DNA of 64,000 nt from Burkholderia sp. SRS-W-2-2016 (GCF_001931485.1 NZ_MSDV01000012.1:124001-188000); one strand, 5' to 3'; positions 46,524 through 56,767 are shown, counted from the first letter of the stretch. The notes: generated from the sequence alone by a model not told the origin. Numbers and translations: made by a program.

Positions 46524-48197
46524 TCAACCGGTCACCGCGCCCCGGTTCGCCGGCAGCGCGAGCGCGAAATACTTCGCCATCACGCCGCGCGTGTAACGCG
46601 GTTGCGGCGCCTGCCACGCGGCGCGGCGGCGTTGCAGTTCGGCGTCGTCGACGTTCAGTTGCAGCAGCAGCTTGTGCGCGTCGATCGTGATCGAATCGCC
46701 TTCGCGCACCAGCGCGATCGTGCCGCCGACGAACGCCTCCGGCGCCACGTGCCCGACCACCATCCCCCACGTGCCGCCCGAGAAGCGGCCGTCGGTGATC
46801 AGCCCGACCGTCTCGCCGAGCCCCTTGCCGATGATCGCCGAGGTCGGTGCGAGCATCTCCGGCATCCCCGGGCCGCCCTTCGGGCCGAGGTAGCGCAGCA
46901 CCACCACGTCGCCGGCGACGATCTTGTCCGCGAGGATCGCTTCGAGCGCGCTCTGCTCGTCGTCGAACACGCGCGCCGGGCCGGTGATCACCGGGTTCTT
47001 CAGGCCGGTGATCTTGGCGACCGCGCCGTCGATCGCGAGGTTGCCCTTGAGGATAGCGAGATGGCCTTGCGCGTAGAGCGGCTTGTCGATCGGGAAGATC
47101 ACCTGCTGATCGGCGCGCGGTTTGGCGGGCACGTCCTTCAGCTCGTCGGCGAGCGTTTTGCCGGTGATCGTCATGCAGTCGCCGTGCAGCAGCCCGGCGT
47201 CGAGCAGGATCTTCAGCACCTGCGGGATGCCGCCGGCCTTGTGCAGATCGGTCGCGACGTACTGGCCCGACGGCTTCAGGTTGCAGATCACCGGCACCTT
47301 CTTGCGCATCCGCTCGAAGTCCTCGATCGTCCATTCGACCTCGGCCGCGTGCGCGATCGCCAGATAGTGCAGCACCGCGTTGGTCGAGCCGCCGGTCGCC
47401 ATGATCAGCGCGACCGCGTTTTCGATCGACTTCTTCGTGATGATGTCGCGCGGCTTCAGGTCCCGTTTGACCGCTTCCACCAGCACGCGCGCCGATTCGG
47501 CGGCGGAGTCGACCTTTTCCTGATCGGGGTTGGCCATCGTCGACGAATACAGCAGCGACATGCCGAGCGCCTCGAACGACGAGCTCATCGTGTTGGCGGT
47601 GTACATGCCGCCGCACGAACCGGTCGACGGGCACGCGTTCTTCTCGATGCCCTCGAAGTCCTCCTCCGACATGCGCCCAGCGGTGAATTCGCCGACCGCC
47701 TCGAACGACGACACGATCGTCAGGTCGGTGCCTTTCCAGTTGCCCGGGCGGATTGTGCCGCCGTACACGTAGATGCCCGGCACGTTGATGCGGGCGAGCG
47801 CGATCATCCCGCCCGGCATGTTCTTGTCGCAGCCGCCGATCACGACCACGCCGTCCATCCATTGCCCTTGCACGCAGGTCTCGATGCAGTCGGAGATCAC
47901 CTCGCGCGACACCAGCGAGTACTTCATCCCCTCGGTGCCCATCGACATCCCGTCGGAGATGGTCGGCGTGCCGAAGGTCTGCGGATTCGCATCGGCCTGT
48001 TTGATCGCGACCACGGCCGCGTCGGCGAGGCGTTGCAGGCCGGCGTTGCACGGTGTGATGGTCGAATGGCCGTTGGCGACGCCGATCATCGGTTTGTCGA
48101 AGTCGTCTTTCTGATAGCCGAGCGCGTAGTACATCGAACGATTCGGCGAGCGGGCGACGCCCTGCGTGATGTTTTTCGAACGACGGTTGTAGGGCAT
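46524..48197 (-). CDS. ilvD: Dihydroxy-acid dehydratase
   Basis: Third step of valine/isoleucine synthesis (dihydroxy acid to 2-keto acid), an Fe-S dehydratase. 557 residues from ATG 48197 (MPYNRRSKN) with GGAGCCCCTC before it. Cluster Cys in GGCDKNMPG and [16 protein letters not shown]; catalytic region [10 protein letters not shown] and GHVAPEA near the C-terminus. Divergent from a LysR-type gene across 258 bases. Confidence 0.96.
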   Translation of the reverse strand: MPYNRRSKNITQGVARSPNRSMYYALGYQKDDFDKPMIGVANGHSTITPCNAGLQRLADAAVVAIKQADANPQTFGTPTISDGMSMGTEGMKYSLVSREVISDCIETCVQGQWMDGVVVIGGCDKNMPGGMIALARINVPGIYVYGGTIRPGNWKGTDLTIVSSFEAVGEFTAGRMSEEDFEGIEKNACPSTGSCGGMYTANTMSSSFEALGMSLLYSSTMANPDQEKVDSAAESARVLVEAVKRDLKPRDIITKKSIENAVALIMATGGSTNAVLHYLAIAHAAEVEWTIEDFERMRKKVPVICNLKPSGQYVATDLHKAGGIPQVLKILLDAGLLHGDCMTITGKTLADELKDVPAKPRADQQVIFPIDKPLYAQGHLAILKGNLAIDGAVAKITGLKNPVITGPARVFDDEQSALEAILADKIVAGDVVVLRYLGPKGGPGMPEMLAPTSAIIGKGLGETVGLITDGRFSGGTWGMVVGHVAPEAFVGGTIALVREGDSITIDAHKLLLQLNVDDAELQRRRAAWQAPQPRYTRGVMAKYFALALPANRGAVTG

Positions 48198-48455
48198 GAG
48201 GGGCTCCAAGTCTGTCTGTTCTGTTCGTCAGCCGGGCCGGCGGGGGCGCGTGACTGCGTCGGTGCATGCGCGGGGGCGGCGGCTCGCGGCCGCTGCCCGG
48301 CGCCGCTTCAATCGACCGCGGCGCGCGCATCCGTTCAGTGTAGTGCCGCGAGGCCGGGCGGGCAGGCGGTTTTGCGTAACGCGGGTCGCGTGTATTATTC
48401 GCGCTTGTTTAGGTCGCAAAAACTCTTAGTCCCGATCGCCCCAATAGTCCCGCCA

Positions 48456-49451
48456 ATGCTGCCGACGATCCCCGATCTGCGCCAGTTGCGCTACTTCGTT
48501 ACCGTCGCCGAGGAAAAACACTTCGGCCGCGCGGCCGCGCGTCTGTCGATGACCCAGCCACCGCTGTCGCAGGCGATCCGCGCGCTCGAAGAGACGCTCG
48601 GCGTCGAGCTGTTCGCGCGCACCAAGCGCTCGGTCGAGCTGACGCCGGTCGGCGCCGATCTGCTGCCGGAGGTGCAGCGGCTGCTGGCTGCCGCCGAAGG
48701 GCTGCGGCCGCTCGCGCAGAGTCTTGCGCGCGGCGAGGCGGGGGTGCTCTCGCTGGCGTTCGTGTCGACCGCGGATTACGGGCTGCTGCCGCTGCTGCTG
48801 CGCGAGTTCGGCGCGCGTCATCCGCGCGTGCGGCTCGAACTGACCGAGGCAACCAGCGACGTGCAGGTCGAGGAACTGGTGGCCGGGCGCATCGATGCCG
48901 GGCTCGTGATCGCGCCGCTGCCGTCGCGTCACGCGGCGCAACTGTCGTGGCTGCCGATCGCGCGCGAGCCGCTGGTGATCGCGATGTCGACGGAGAGGGC
49001 GGCGCGGCTGGAGCAGGCGGGCGGCGCGCGCGGTGCGGTTATCGATCCCGCTGCCGATTCCGCCCCCGTCGCCGAATGGCTCGACACGCCGGTCAGTCTG
49101 CGCGACCTCGCCGACGCGCCGCTGGTGATCTTCCCGAGGCGTCTGGCGCCAGGCTTTTATGACATCATTATGGATTGCTACGGCGTTGCCGGCCTCGCGC
49201 CGCGGATCGGCCAGGAAGCGATCCAGATGCAGACGATCGTCAGCCTCGTGTCGGCCGGCATGGGCGTCGCACTGGTGCCGCAATCGTTGCGTAACCTGCG
49301 CCGCACCGGCGTGGTGTACCGGCCGCTGTCGGAGTCGGTGCCGGCGATCGAGACCGGTCTCGTCTGGCGCACGGACGAGGTGAGTCCGGTGCTGGCGGGC
49401 TTCATCGAGATCGTGCGCGCGCAGGCGGCGACGCTCGCCGCGCGTGTGTAA
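48456..49451 (+). CDS. LysR-family transcriptional regulator
   Basis: 331 residues from ATG 48456 (MLPTIPDLRQLRYFVTV). HTH EEKHFGRAAARLSMTQPPLSQAI, effector domain with LSLAFVSTADYGLLPLLL and a late SLVSAGMGVALVPQSL. BenM/CatM-like subgroup by the HTH. Upstream in-frame codons overlap the antisense of ilvD and are shadow. Divergent from ilvD, a probable target, but its effector is unknown. Confidence 0.92.
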   Translation: MLPTIPDLRQLRYFVTVAEEKHFGRAAARLSMTQPPLSQAIRALEETLGVELFARTKRSVELTPVGADLLPEVQRLLAAAEGLRPLAQSLARGEAGVLSLAFVSTADYGLLPLLLREFGARHPRVRLELTEATSDVQVEELVAGRIDAGLVIAPLPSRHAAQLSWLPIAREPLVIAMSTERAARLEQAGGARGAVIDPAADSAPVAEWLDTPVSLRDLADAPLVIFPRRLAPGFYDIIMDCYGVAGLAPRIGQEAIQMQTIVSLVSAGMGVALVPQSLRNLRRTGVVYRPLSESVPAIETGLVWRTDEVSPVLAGFIEIVRAQAATLAARV

Positions 49452-49630
49452 CCGCCGCCACGTTGAACGCCGGGCGAACTGCGCCGTCCAATGCCTGCCG
49501 CTGTATTGTGCGGACCGTGCGCCTGTTTGCGGGGCAGCGGCTTCGCAACCCACTTCTTTATTAGTCGCGCCGTTAATCCGACTGTAAGCATTGCTTCCTA
49601 ATCCGAACCTGAACTGCCCATAACTACACG

Positions 49631-50536
49631 ATGCTCATTCACCCCAATTTCGACCCCGTCGCCATTCATCTGGGGCCGCTCGCCGTGCGCTGGTACGGCC
49701 TGATGTATCTGGTCGCGTTCGTCGCGGCGATCGTCGTCGGCCGGCTGCGGCTGCGCCTGCCGTACGTCGCCGCGCAGGGCTGGACCGCGAAGGATATCGA
49801 CGACATGCTGTTCTTCGGCGTGCTGGGCACGATCCTCGGCGGCCGGCTCGGCTACGTGCTGTTCTACAAGGCGAGCTTCTATTTCGCGCATCCGCTCGAC
49901 ATCTTCAAGGTGTGGGAAGGCGGGATGTCGTTTCACGGCGGCTTTCTCGGCGTGACCATCGCGATGATCCTGTTCGCGTATCAGCGCAAGCGTTCGTGGC
50001 TGCAGGTGACCGACTTCGTCGCGCCGATGGTGCCGACCGGTCTCGCGGCCGGGCGTCTGGGCAACTTCATCAACGGCGAGCTGTGGGGCCGCGTGACCGA
50101 TCCGGCCGCGCCGTGGGCGATGCTGTTTCCGGGCGCCGCACCGGACGACGCCGCGTGGCTCGCCGCGCATCCGCAACTGGCCGCGCAATGGCATCTGGCC
50201 GACGTGTTCGCGCAATACCGGATGCTGCCGCGCCATCCGTCGCAGCTCTATGAGATCGCGCTGGAAGGCGTGGTGCTGTTCTTCGTGCTGATCCTGTTCT
50301 CGCGCAAGCCGAAGCCGATGGGCGCGATTTCCGCGCTGTTCCTGATCGGCTATGGCCTCGCGCGCTTCACGGTCGAATTCGCGCGCGAGCCGGACGACTT
50401 CCTCGGGCTGCTCGCGATGGGGCTGTCGATGGGCCAGTGGCTGTCGCTGCCGATGATTCTCGCGGGTATCGGCCTGATGGTATGGGCGTATCGCCGTGGG
50501 CGCCGCGAGCCGGCGCAGGCGGTCAGCGCGAGCTGA
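49631..50536 (+). CDS. lgt: Prolipoprotein diacylglyceryl transferase
   Basis: Attaches diacylglycerol to the lipobox Cys of prolipoproteins; inner membrane, seven spans. 301 residues opening [23 protein letters not shown]. The H-GGF motif (SFHGGFLGV) and signature [13 protein letters not shown] are intact, with essential Arg/His present. It would process the two lipoproteins at 35-40 kb. Ends just before a strong terminator. Confidence 0.95.
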   Translation: MLIHPNFDPVAIHLGPLAVRWYGLMYLVAFVAAIVVGRLRLRLPYVAAQGWTAKDIDDMLFFGVLGTILGGRLGYVLFYKASFYFAHPLDIFKVWEGGMSFHGGFLGVTIAMILFAYQRKRSWLQVTDFVAPMVPTGLAAGRLGNFINGELWGRVTDPAAPWAMLFPGAAPDDAAWLAAHPQLAAQWHLADVFAQYRMLPRHPSQLYEIALEGVVLFFVLILFSRKPKPMGAISALFLIGYGLARFTVEFAREPDDFLGLLAMGLSMGQWLSLPMILAGIGLMVWAYRRGRREPAQAVSAS

Positions 50537-50554
50537 TCAGCTGGGCCTGCAATG

Positions 50555-50592
50555 AAAAACGCCGCGGCATGGAAACATGCCGCGGCGTTTTT
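50555..50592. terminator. Bidirectional terminator lgt / SIMPL gene
   Basis: 17-bp stem AAAAACGCCGCGGCATG (50555-50571) and its complement at 50576-50592 around GAAA, flanked by A-run and T-run, so it works in both directions for the convergent genes. Confidence 0.9.
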
Positions 50593-50620
50593 TCCTGGCG
50601 GGTTGTCAAGCTCGCCCGCC

Positions 50621-51346
50621 TTACTTCATCTGCACCGACCCCGACACATTGACCGTCACCGTCGTGGTGCCGCCTTCGAGCGGCATCTGCGCCATCTTCG
50701 CGTCGGCGCCCATCGCGCGCGCGCTCATCATCATCACCGGACGCGGCATCGCGCCGCTGTGATTGACGTTGACCTCGCGAATCGAATAGCCGCTAAAGCC
50801 GAACGCCTGCGCCGACGATGCGGCCTGCTCGCGGAACGACTTGATCGCGTCGCCGGTGATGCGCTGCTCGGCCGCGCGCTGCGCTTCCGGTGACAGCGAG
50901 AAGTGCACGTTGCCGACCTGCATGATCGATGCCATCTGCGCGGCGAGCTTCGACGCCGCGGCGAAATCGCGCGATTCGAGCACGACTTCCGTGCGGCCGC
51001 GCCATGCGGAGATGCGTCCGTCGCGATCGGTCGACGGGAAGATCGAGAACGCGCCCGAGCGCGCGGTCACGCCGCTCACGCCGCGCGCTTTTTGCATCGC
51101 CGCATCCGCGCGCTGGTTCAGCGTCGCGGTCAGCGTCGACGGATCGCTCGCTTCCTGCTCGTAAAACAGCGTGATTTCGACGACGTCCTGCGGCACTTCG
51201 GCACTCGCCTGCGCATTGAGCGACAGCACGCCCGACGGCTGCGGCATCACGCTTTGCGCTCGCGCGACGGCCGGCGCCAACGCGAGTGCGACCGGCGCGG
51301 TGCAGGCGAAAGCCAGGGCGAGGGCGCGTGCGGTTTTTTTCATCAT
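50621..51346 (-). CDS. Periplasmic SIMPL (DUF541) domain protein
   Basis: 241 residues from ATG 51346 with AGGAG seven bases before it. Signal peptide (MMKKTARALALAFACTAPVAL to ARAQS), then the SIMPL fold: SGVLSLNAQASAEVPQDVVEI, RSGAFSIFPSTDRDGRISAWRG-type segments and an RPVMMMSARA stretch. BP26/OMP28-like periplasmic protein; the function of the domain is not settled (linked to oxidative stress in E. coli YggE). Confidence 0.88.
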   Translation of the reverse strand: MMKKTARALALAFACTAPVALALAPAVARAQSVMPQPSGVLSLNAQASAEVPQDVVEITLFYEQEASDPSTLTATLNQRADAAMQKARGVSGVTARSGAFSIFPSTDRDGRISAWRGRTEVVLESRDFAAASKLAAQMASIMQVGNVHFSLSPEAQRAAEQRITGDAIKSFREQAASSAQAFGFSGYSIREVNVNHSGAMPRPVMMMSARAMGADAKMAQMPLEGGTTTVTVNVSGSVQMK

Positions 51347-51494
51347 TGCTGGACTCCTTGGTTGAACAGGTGGTGCAGGTTTGACGCTAGCGCCGCGCGT
51401 CGAGCGCGGCGCGGAAGTGCGGTTGCGCGGACGCGCATCGCACGAAAGCACGGCGCGCGCCCGCGCGAGGCGGCCCGCGTGCCGACGCGATCCT

Positions 51495-51953
51495 TCAGGC
51501 AAGCTGTTTGGTGATGAAGCGCCATTCGGCTTCGGTGACCGGCGTGATCGACAGGCGGTTGCCCTTGGCCAGCACGCGCATGTCCTGCAACTGCGTATGC
51601 TCGCGCAGCGCGGCCAGCGGAATCAACGCGATCTTCTTTTTGAACACGACGTCGACGAGCATCCAGCGCGGTGTTTCCGGCGACGATTTCGCGTCGTAAT
51701 ACGGGCTCTTTTTATCGAATTGGGTCGGGTCCGGATAGGCGGTCGACGAGACTTCCGCGAGTCCCGCGATGCCGGGCTCGGGACAACTGGAGTGATAGAA
51801 CAGTACGCCGTCGCCGATCTGCATCGTGTCGCGCATGAAATTGCGCGCCTGGTAATTGCGCACGCCGGTCCACGGCAGTGTGCGATGCGGTGCGTTAGCG
51901 AGATCGTCGATGCTTGCTTCGTCCGGTTCGGACTTCATCAGCCAGTAGCGCAT
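51495..51953 (-). CDS. EVE domain protein
   Basis: 152 residues from ATG 51953 (MRYWLMKSEPDEASIDDLA). PUA-like EVE fold: the WTGVRNYQARNFMRDTM segment and GVLFYHSS, EVSSTAYPDPTQFD, PRWMLVDV motifs are typical. EVE proteins read modified bases in nucleic acids. It is downstream of the 6S RNA and zapA genes on the same strand. Confidence 0.92.
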   Translation of the reverse strand: MRYWLMKSEPDEASIDDLANAPHRTLPWTGVRNYQARNFMRDTMQIGDGVLFYHSSCPEPGIAGLAEVSSTAYPDPTQFDKKSPYYDAKSSPETPRWMLVDVVFKKKIALIPLAALREHTQLQDMRVLAKGNRLSITPVTEAEWRFITKQLA

Positions 51954-52022
51954 GAATCGAATTGAATGATGGATGAACGGTAAAGATTGAACGACGCGCA
52001 AAAAAACGGGCGCCCAAAGAAA

Positions 52023-52052
52023 AACGGCGTCGAACCGAAGTCCGACGCCGTT
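52023..52052 (-). terminator. Terminator after 6S RNA
   Basis: 10-bp stem AACGGCGTCG (52023-52032) / CGACGCCGTT (52043-52052), loop of 10 bases, followed on the minus strand by TTTTCTTTGGG. Confidence 0.85.
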
Positions 52053-52059
52053 CCAGATA

Positions 52060-52239
52060 AGGTCCCCGCCTTAGCCGCTAGGCCGGCATCCTGAACCGAG
52101 GGTTCAGAATTGGTCGCAGTTAGCAACACTTCGGGTACATCAGACAGAGTGACGCGCACACCCGTGCTACAAATTTCCGCAACCGTGCACATGGCATTGG
52201 TTCAAGGAATATATGACCTTGGCGAACCAGGCAGGGAAG
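52060..52239 (-). ncRNA. ssrS: 6S RNA
   Basis: About 180 bases on the minus strand between zapA and the EVE gene, the standard 6S locus. The 5' end (CTTCCCTGCCT near 52238) pairs with the 3' end (AGGCGGGGA near 52063), closing the molecule. Near the 3' end the CTGAACCCTCGGTTCAGGATG hairpin parallels the corresponding E. coli arm. 6S RNA mimics an open promoter and sequesters sigma-70 RNA polymerase in stationary phase. Ends are estimates to about ten bases. Confidence 0.85.
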
Positions 52240-52361
52240 CTAAACCGATAAAGCAACAACCATTCAACTTTTACGACTGTACTCAAACGTTTGCCACGAA
52301 CTATTCATTCACTTCACAGCACTGCGTTTAAGGCTACTTCGCTAAATCTGCTTAAGTGCGG

Positions 52362-52380
52362 GACCGGTGCGAAACCGGTC
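52362..52380. other. Small hairpin after zapA
   Basis: GACCGGT (52362-52368) and ACCGGTC (52374-52380) form a 7-bp stem with a 5-base loop ten bases past the zapA stop. No T-run follows, so it is more likely a processing or stability element than a terminator. Confidence 0.4.
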
Positions 52381-52389
52381 AGCGACTTA

Positions 52390-52704
52390 TTACTGCAAGC
52401 TGTACTGCTCAATCACAGTACCCAGCTGTTCGTTCATTTGCTGCATTGTACGCCGGATTTCTTCAGCAGGAAATGCTTCTCCGTGACGTACGCTGTTTTG
52501 CAGCTTAAGCAGTTCCGATGCCAGCGACAGCGCAGCCATTACCGCAATGCGATCCGTGCCGCGCACGTTGCTGTTATTGCGGATCTTTTTCATTTCCGCG
52601 TCGACGCGCGCGACCGCTTCGAGCAGCGCGCCTTCGGTTTCCGGCGAGCAGGCGAGACGATACGGTACTTCGAGAATCGAGACTTCGATCTGCTTGGTGG
52701 TCAT
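52390..52704 (-). CDS. zapA: Cell division protein ZapA
   Basis: Cross-links FtsZ protofilaments at the division ring. 104 residues, usual size: N-terminal globular MTTKQIEVSILEVPYRLACSPE then a coiled-coil from RIAVMAALSLASELLKLQ to the C-terminus. Its start overlaps the upstream coiled-coil gene (ATGA). Confidence 0.92.
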   Translation of the reverse strand: MTTKQIEVSILEVPYRLACSPETEGALLEAVARVDAEMKKIRNNSNVRGTDRIAVMAALSLASELLKLQNSVRHGEAFPAEEIRRTMQQMNEQLGTVIEQYSLQ

Positions 52705-53060
52705 GCGTTTTCTCCGTGGCGGCTTACGTCGCTTTCCGCTTCCTCGCCCGCGGGCTGAGCGGACTCGAGCAGATCGAGCTGGTTATCCGGTTCGTTGCTC
52801 GCGCGAGCGCGCGGCAATTTTTCGAGAATCGCATTCAGGCGCACCTGCGCGTCGTCGATCTTGGCCGACAGTGCATCGCGTTCCGCTTGCAGTGCATCGC
52901 GTTCCGCGCGCAGTTGCGCGAGTTCGGTGTGCGTGGCCTCGACTTCGGCGCGCGTTTGCGCGAGTTGTTCTTCGAGCGCGAGCCGCGCTTCGTGGTGGCG
53001 CTGGCTGATCGCAATCAGCTTGCCGATATTCTGGGAGAGTGATTCGAGTTCGGTGAGCAT
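52701..53060 (-). CDS. Coiled-coil protein upstream of zapA
   Basis: 119 residues, almost entirely a coiled-coil from MLTELESLSQNIGKL through ARAEVEATHTELAQLRAERDAL-type heptads to about residue 80, then an acidic tail. Similar small coiled-coil genes precede zapA in beta-proteobacteria and may be the local ZapB-like partner; that is inference from position. Confidence 0.8.
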   Translation of the reverse strand: MLTELESLSQNIGKLIAISQRHHEARLALEEQLAQTRAEVEATHTELAQLRAERDALQAERDALSAKIDDAQVRLNAILEKLPRARASNEPDNQLDLLESAQPAGEEAESDVSRHGENA

Positions 53061-53309
53061 GTGCTGCGTCCTCTAAAGACCTCGCATTTTAGCGCGGAAT
53101 ATTGCAGGTTCCGACAATTGTCTCGTTTCGAGACGTAACAACATTGCTTCGTGCAGGCTTATCGCGCCTTGCGTTGCAACCCGAGGCGGAAAGTGACGGG
53201 ATCCATCGGACAATAATGCGCGTTCAACCGGATCGATTGCGCGTGCATTGACCTTTCTTGACGCCCCGCGAGGCCGCTCGTAAACTTCCGCACTTCTGGT
53301 GCCGCGCGC

Positions 53310-53525
53310 GCTTTTCGGCGCACGCGGTTAAACGGGAAGCAGGGCGCGCGCGGTCCCCGGACCGCCGACGCGAAACCTGCGCTGCCCCCGCAACGGTAAA
53401 CGACCGCATGGTCTTCATGCAGGTCGATCCTGATCGCAGGTTCGAAGTTCAACGTGCGAGTGTGCCACTGCGCGTCATGCGTGGGAAGGCGGGATCGATG
53501 TGTCGTAGCCCGGATACCGGCCAGA
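53310..53525 (+). promoter_or_regulatory. Cobalamin (B12) riboswitch
   Basis: Conserved elements appear in order: ACGGGAAGC near 53331, the B12-box-like CTGCCCCCGCAACGGTAA (53382-53399), GCCACTG (53464-53470), GGGAAGGC (53483-53490) and AGCCCGGATACCGGCC (53507-53522). The region between this and the btuB start (53526-53626) contains GGGACGTCCC and other stems able to hide the ribosome site. B12 binding should shut off btuB and the downstream operon. Confidence 0.93.
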
Positions 53526-53626
53526 AAAGAGGGACGTCCCCCACGAAAACATCGAAACGGGGCGCCTCGTGACGCGTCGGCCCGCGGGGAAGCAGGCCGC
53601 GCATGCTTTCCACAGGAATCAATCCC

Positions 53627-55663
53627 ATGTTGTCCCCTATCGCCCGCGCCGCGTTGCTCGCGTTCGCGAGCCTGCCGCTCGTCGCGCATGCGCAAGACGC
53701 GCAGTCCACCACGTCCACGACCGGCGCAAACGTTGCAACCGTCGCGAATGCCGCAACTGTAGACACCAGCGTCACGAATCCGGTCGCCGCCAATACGGCC
53801 AACGCCAACGCGGCCAACGCCAACGCGGCCAACGCCAACGCATCGGTCGACGCATCGGCCAACGCAACGACTACGGAAACAACTACCTCCACCGCGTCGC
53901 CGATCGTGCTCGCACCGGTCGTCGTGACCGCCGCGCGCGGACCGCAAGCGCTCGCCGATACGATCCAGCAGACCACGCTGTTCGATCAGCAGGACATCGC
54001 CGACACCACCGCAACCGATCTTCCCGGCCTGCTGCAATTCGCGCCCGGCGCGCAAATCACGCGTACAGGTGGCCCCGGTTCGACGACGAGTCTCTATTTG
54101 CGCGGCGCATCGTCGACGCAATCGCTGCTGCTGATCGACGGCGTGCGCGTCGATTCGGTCAGTCTCGGCTCCGCGCAACTCGCGCAGTTGCCGCTCGATC
54201 AGATCGACCGCGTCGAAGTGGTGAACGGCAACGTGTCCGCTTTATATGGATCGGGTGCGATCGGCGGCGTCGTGCAGGTGTTCACGAAAGACGGCGGCGC
54301 GCATCCGCCGCGTTTCAATTTTTCGGTCGGCTACGGCAGCTATCACACGCAGACGCAAACGGCCGGCGTGAACGGCGCGCTCGGTCAGGACGGCCGCACG
54401 ACCTTCAGCCTCTCACTCGCGCGCACCAAAACCGACGGCTTTTCGGCACTCAATCCGAACGAGGCGCCGGGCGCGAATCCGAATGCGAACGGCTATCTGA
54501 ACGAGAGCATCTCGGCGTCGCTGCGTCACAAGTTCAACGACAAGTGGGACGCGGGTGTCAGCTATCTGCAGTCGAACGGCAACAACAGCTATGACAACGC
54601 GTACGGCGTGCCGACCGATCTGAACAATCTGTACAGCAAGGTGCGTCAGGTGTCCGTATTCGCGAACGGCAAGCTGACCGACTGGTGGACCACGCACTTC
54701 ACGATCGCCGAAGGCGCCGATCGCAGCGTGTCGAATACCAACGGCATCTACAACGGCCGCTTCGATACCGACAATCGCCAGTACACGTGGCAAAACGATT
54801 TCGCGCTCGCCGCGAACCAGAAGCTGCAACTGGGCTACGAGCATCTCGATCAGAGCCTCGAATCCGATACGTTCGCCGCGCCCGACCGCCACGTCGATTC
54901 GGTATTTGCGGGCTATACCGCGCGCTTCGGCCGCAACCGGATTCAGGCCAACGTACGGCGCGACCAGTATTCCGATTTCGGCGGAGCGAACAGTTACTAT
55001 CTCGGCTACGGTTTCGACATCACGTCGCACTGGAAGGCAACCGCAAGCTATTCGGACGCGTTTCGCGCGCCGAGTTTCGACGATCTGTACTATCCGTACA
55101 GCGGCAATCCGTCGATTCAACCCGAGCGCAGTCATTCGGTCGAAGCGGGTTTGCAGTACGCGTCGGATGCGCTCGGCGTGATGCGCGTGACCGCGTTCCA
55201 GACCCGCTACGCGAATCTGATCAACTACGTGCAGACGATCCCCGGCATCTACCTGGCCGAGAACGTCGGTCACGCGAAGGTGCAGGGACTCGAAGGTTCG
55301 TGGAGCGGTCATGTCGGCAAGACCGACGTGCGCGCGGCGGTCACGCTGCAAAACCCGGTCGATCTCGACAACGACGTCGATCTCGTGCGGCGCGCGCGGC
55401 GCTTCGCGTCGTTCGCGGTGAACCGCAGCATCGGTACGTGGCGGGTCGGCGGCGAGTGGATCGTCAGCGGGCCGCGCGAAGATAGCACCGGCAACCTCGG
55501 CGGCTACGGGATCGTGAATCTGTCCGCGCGCTACAACATCACGAAAGCGTGGTACGTGAGCGCGCATATCGACAATCTGCTGAACAAGGACTATGAGACG
55601 GTCTACTCGTACAACTCGCCGCGCCGCGGTGCGTACGTCACGCTCGGCTGGCAGCAGCAGTGA
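53627..55663 (+). CDS. btuB: TonB-dependent vitamin B12 receptor
   Basis: Outer-membrane corrinoid importer. 678 residues from ATG 53627, chosen for AGGAA eight bases upstream; an earlier in-frame ATG at 53603 has no site. Signal peptide ends VAHAQ. An unusual 60-residue linker rich in Asn/Ala/Thr with three 5-residue ANANA-type repeats precedes the TonB box (APVVVTA). Plug domain TIQQTTLFDQQDIADT through YLRGASSTQS and IDGVRVDS, then the barrel with repeated aromatic strands ending YVTLGWQQQ. Cobalamin specificity is inferred from the riboswitch and neighbours. Confidence 0.92.
   Translation: MLSPIARAALLAFASLPLVAHAQDAQSTTSTTGANVATVANAATVDTSVTNPVAANTANANAANANAANANASVDASANATTTETTTSTASPIVLAPVVVTAARGPQALADTIQQTTLFDQQDIADTTATDLPGLLQFAPGAQITRTGGPGSTTSLYLRGASSTQSLLLIDGVRVDSVSLGSAQLAQLPLDQIDRVEVVNGNVSALYGSGAIGGVVQVFTKDGGAHPPRFNFSVGYGSYHTQTQTAGVNGALGQDGRTTFSLSLARTKTDGFSALNPNEAPGANPNANGYLNESISASLRHKFNDKWDAGVSYLQSNGNNSYDNAYGVPTDLNNLYSKVRQVSVFANGKLTDWWTTHFTIAEGADRSVSNTNGIYNGRFDTDNRQYTWQNDFALAANQKLQLGYEHLDQSLESDTFAAPDRHVDSVFAGYTARFGRNRIQANVRRDQYSDFGGANSYYLGYGFDITSHWKATASYSDAFRAPSFDDLYYPYSGNPSIQPERSHSVEAGLQYASDALGVMRVTAFQTRYANLINYVQTIPGIYLAENVGHAKVQGLEGSWSGHVGKTDVRAAVTLQNPVDLDNDVDLVRRARRFASFAVNRSIGTWRVGGEWIVSGPREDSTGNLGGYGIVNLSARYNITKAWYVSAHIDNLLNKDYETVYSYNSPRRGAYVTLGWQQQ
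53797..53841 (+). repeat. Three perfect 15-bp repeats inside btuB
   Basis: GGCCAACGCCAACGC three times in a row, in frame, encoding an Ala-Asn repeat in the linker between signal peptide and TonB box. Confidence 0.9.
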
Positions 55664-55702
55664 TGCGTGCGGGCGGCGGCGCTCATGCGTGAGCGCGCAC
55701 GA

Positions 55703-56767
55703 ATGAACCGCACGCACGGTTCGCTGCCCGCGACGATGCCGCCCTTGCACACGATGAACGCGAAGCGCGCGGCCATCATCTGGCTCGGGCTCGCGCTTGT
55801 CGCGCTGGCCGTGCTGGCGGCATCGCTCGCGCTCGGCAGCGTGCCGCTTGCGCCGTCGCAGGTGCTCGCGGCGCTGCTGCCGTCGCATGGGTTCGGCGGC
55901 GCGCCTGCTGACGACCTCGCCGGCGAAATCGTTCGCACGTTGCGTTTGCCGCGCGCACTCGCCGGCTTTGCGTGCGGCGCGTTGCTCGCACTCGCGGGCG
56001 CGCTTTTGCAGGTACTGCTGCGCAATCCGCTGGCCGAACCGTACGTGCTCGGCGTGTCGGGCGGCGCGGCGACGTTCGCGCTGGTCGCGATGATCGCAGG
56101 CGGCGCGTGGTGGCTTGTCGACGCAAGCGCATTCACGGGCGCGTTCGTATCGATCCTGCTGGTGCTCGGTCTCGCGCGCCGCGAATTGTGGCGCGGCGAA
56201 CCGCAGGACACGTCGCCCCGTTTGCTGTTGACCGGCGCGGTGATCGCGGCCGGGTGGGGCGCGCTGATCACGCTGCTGCTCAATCTCGCTCCCGACAGCC
56301 GCTTGCGCGGGATGCTGTTCTGGCTGACCGGCGATCTGAACGGCGGCGCGCTGCCGTGGACCGCATTGCTTGCGCTCGCAGTCGCCTTGATCGCGATCCT
56401 GCCGGCCGCGCCGCGTCTGAACGTGCTGCTGCGCGGCGACGCCGCCGCGCAAGCGCTCGGCGTCGCGGTGATGCCGCTGCGGTTGCGGGTGTACCTGGTC
56501 GCGTCGCTGGCGGCGGCTGCCGCGGTGACCACGGCGGGCACGATCGGCTTCGTCGGCTTGGTGGTCCCGCATATGCTGCGGCTCGCGTTCGGCAACGATC
56601 AACGGATGCTGTTGCCGGCCGCCGCGCTTGGCGGCGGAGTCGCGGTGATGGGCGCGGACCTGATCGCGCGTACCGTGATCGCGCCCGCGCAGTTGCCGGT
56701 CGGCGTGATCACGTCGCTGGTCGGCGTGCCGGTGTTTCTGTGGATGCTGCTCAAGCGCCGCCGATGA
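55703..56767 (+). CDS. btuC: Corrinoid ABC transporter permease (FecCD family)
   Basis: Inner-membrane permease of the BtuCD-F importer, about ten spans. 354 residues from ATG 55703; starts at GTG 55667, or ATG 55736 or 55754, are also open and none has a good ribosome site. RALAGFACGALLALAGALLQ, NPLAEPYVLGVSGGA and GTIGFVGLVVPHMLR are the FecCD signatures. The stop overlaps the ATPase start (ATGATGA-type). Confidence 0.9.
   Translation: MNRTHGSLPATMPPLHTMNAKRAAIIWLGLALVALAVLAASLALGSVPLAPSQVLAALLPSHGFGGAPADDLAGEIVRTLRLPRALAGFACGALLALAGALLQVLLRNPLAEPYVLGVSGGAATFALVAMIAGGAWWLVDASAFTGAFVSILLVLGLARRELWRGEPQDTSPRLLLTGAVIAAGWGALITLLLNLAPDSRLRGMLFWLTGDLNGGALPWTALLALAVALIAILPAAPRLNVLLRGDAAAQALGVAVMPLRLRVYLVASLAAAAAVTTAGTIGFVGLVVPHMLRLAFGNDQRMLLPAAALGGGVAVMGADLIARTVIAPAQLPVGVITSLVGVPVFLWMLLKRRR

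Noticed and set aside
46431..48455. Long plus-strand open frame continuous with the LysR gene
   Set aside because: Antisense to ilvD; Arg/His/Asp-rich with no family features. The LysR protein begins at 48456.
51938..52192. 84-residue minus-strand frame
   Set aside because: It overlaps the 6S RNA and its terminator; codon pattern is not protein-like.
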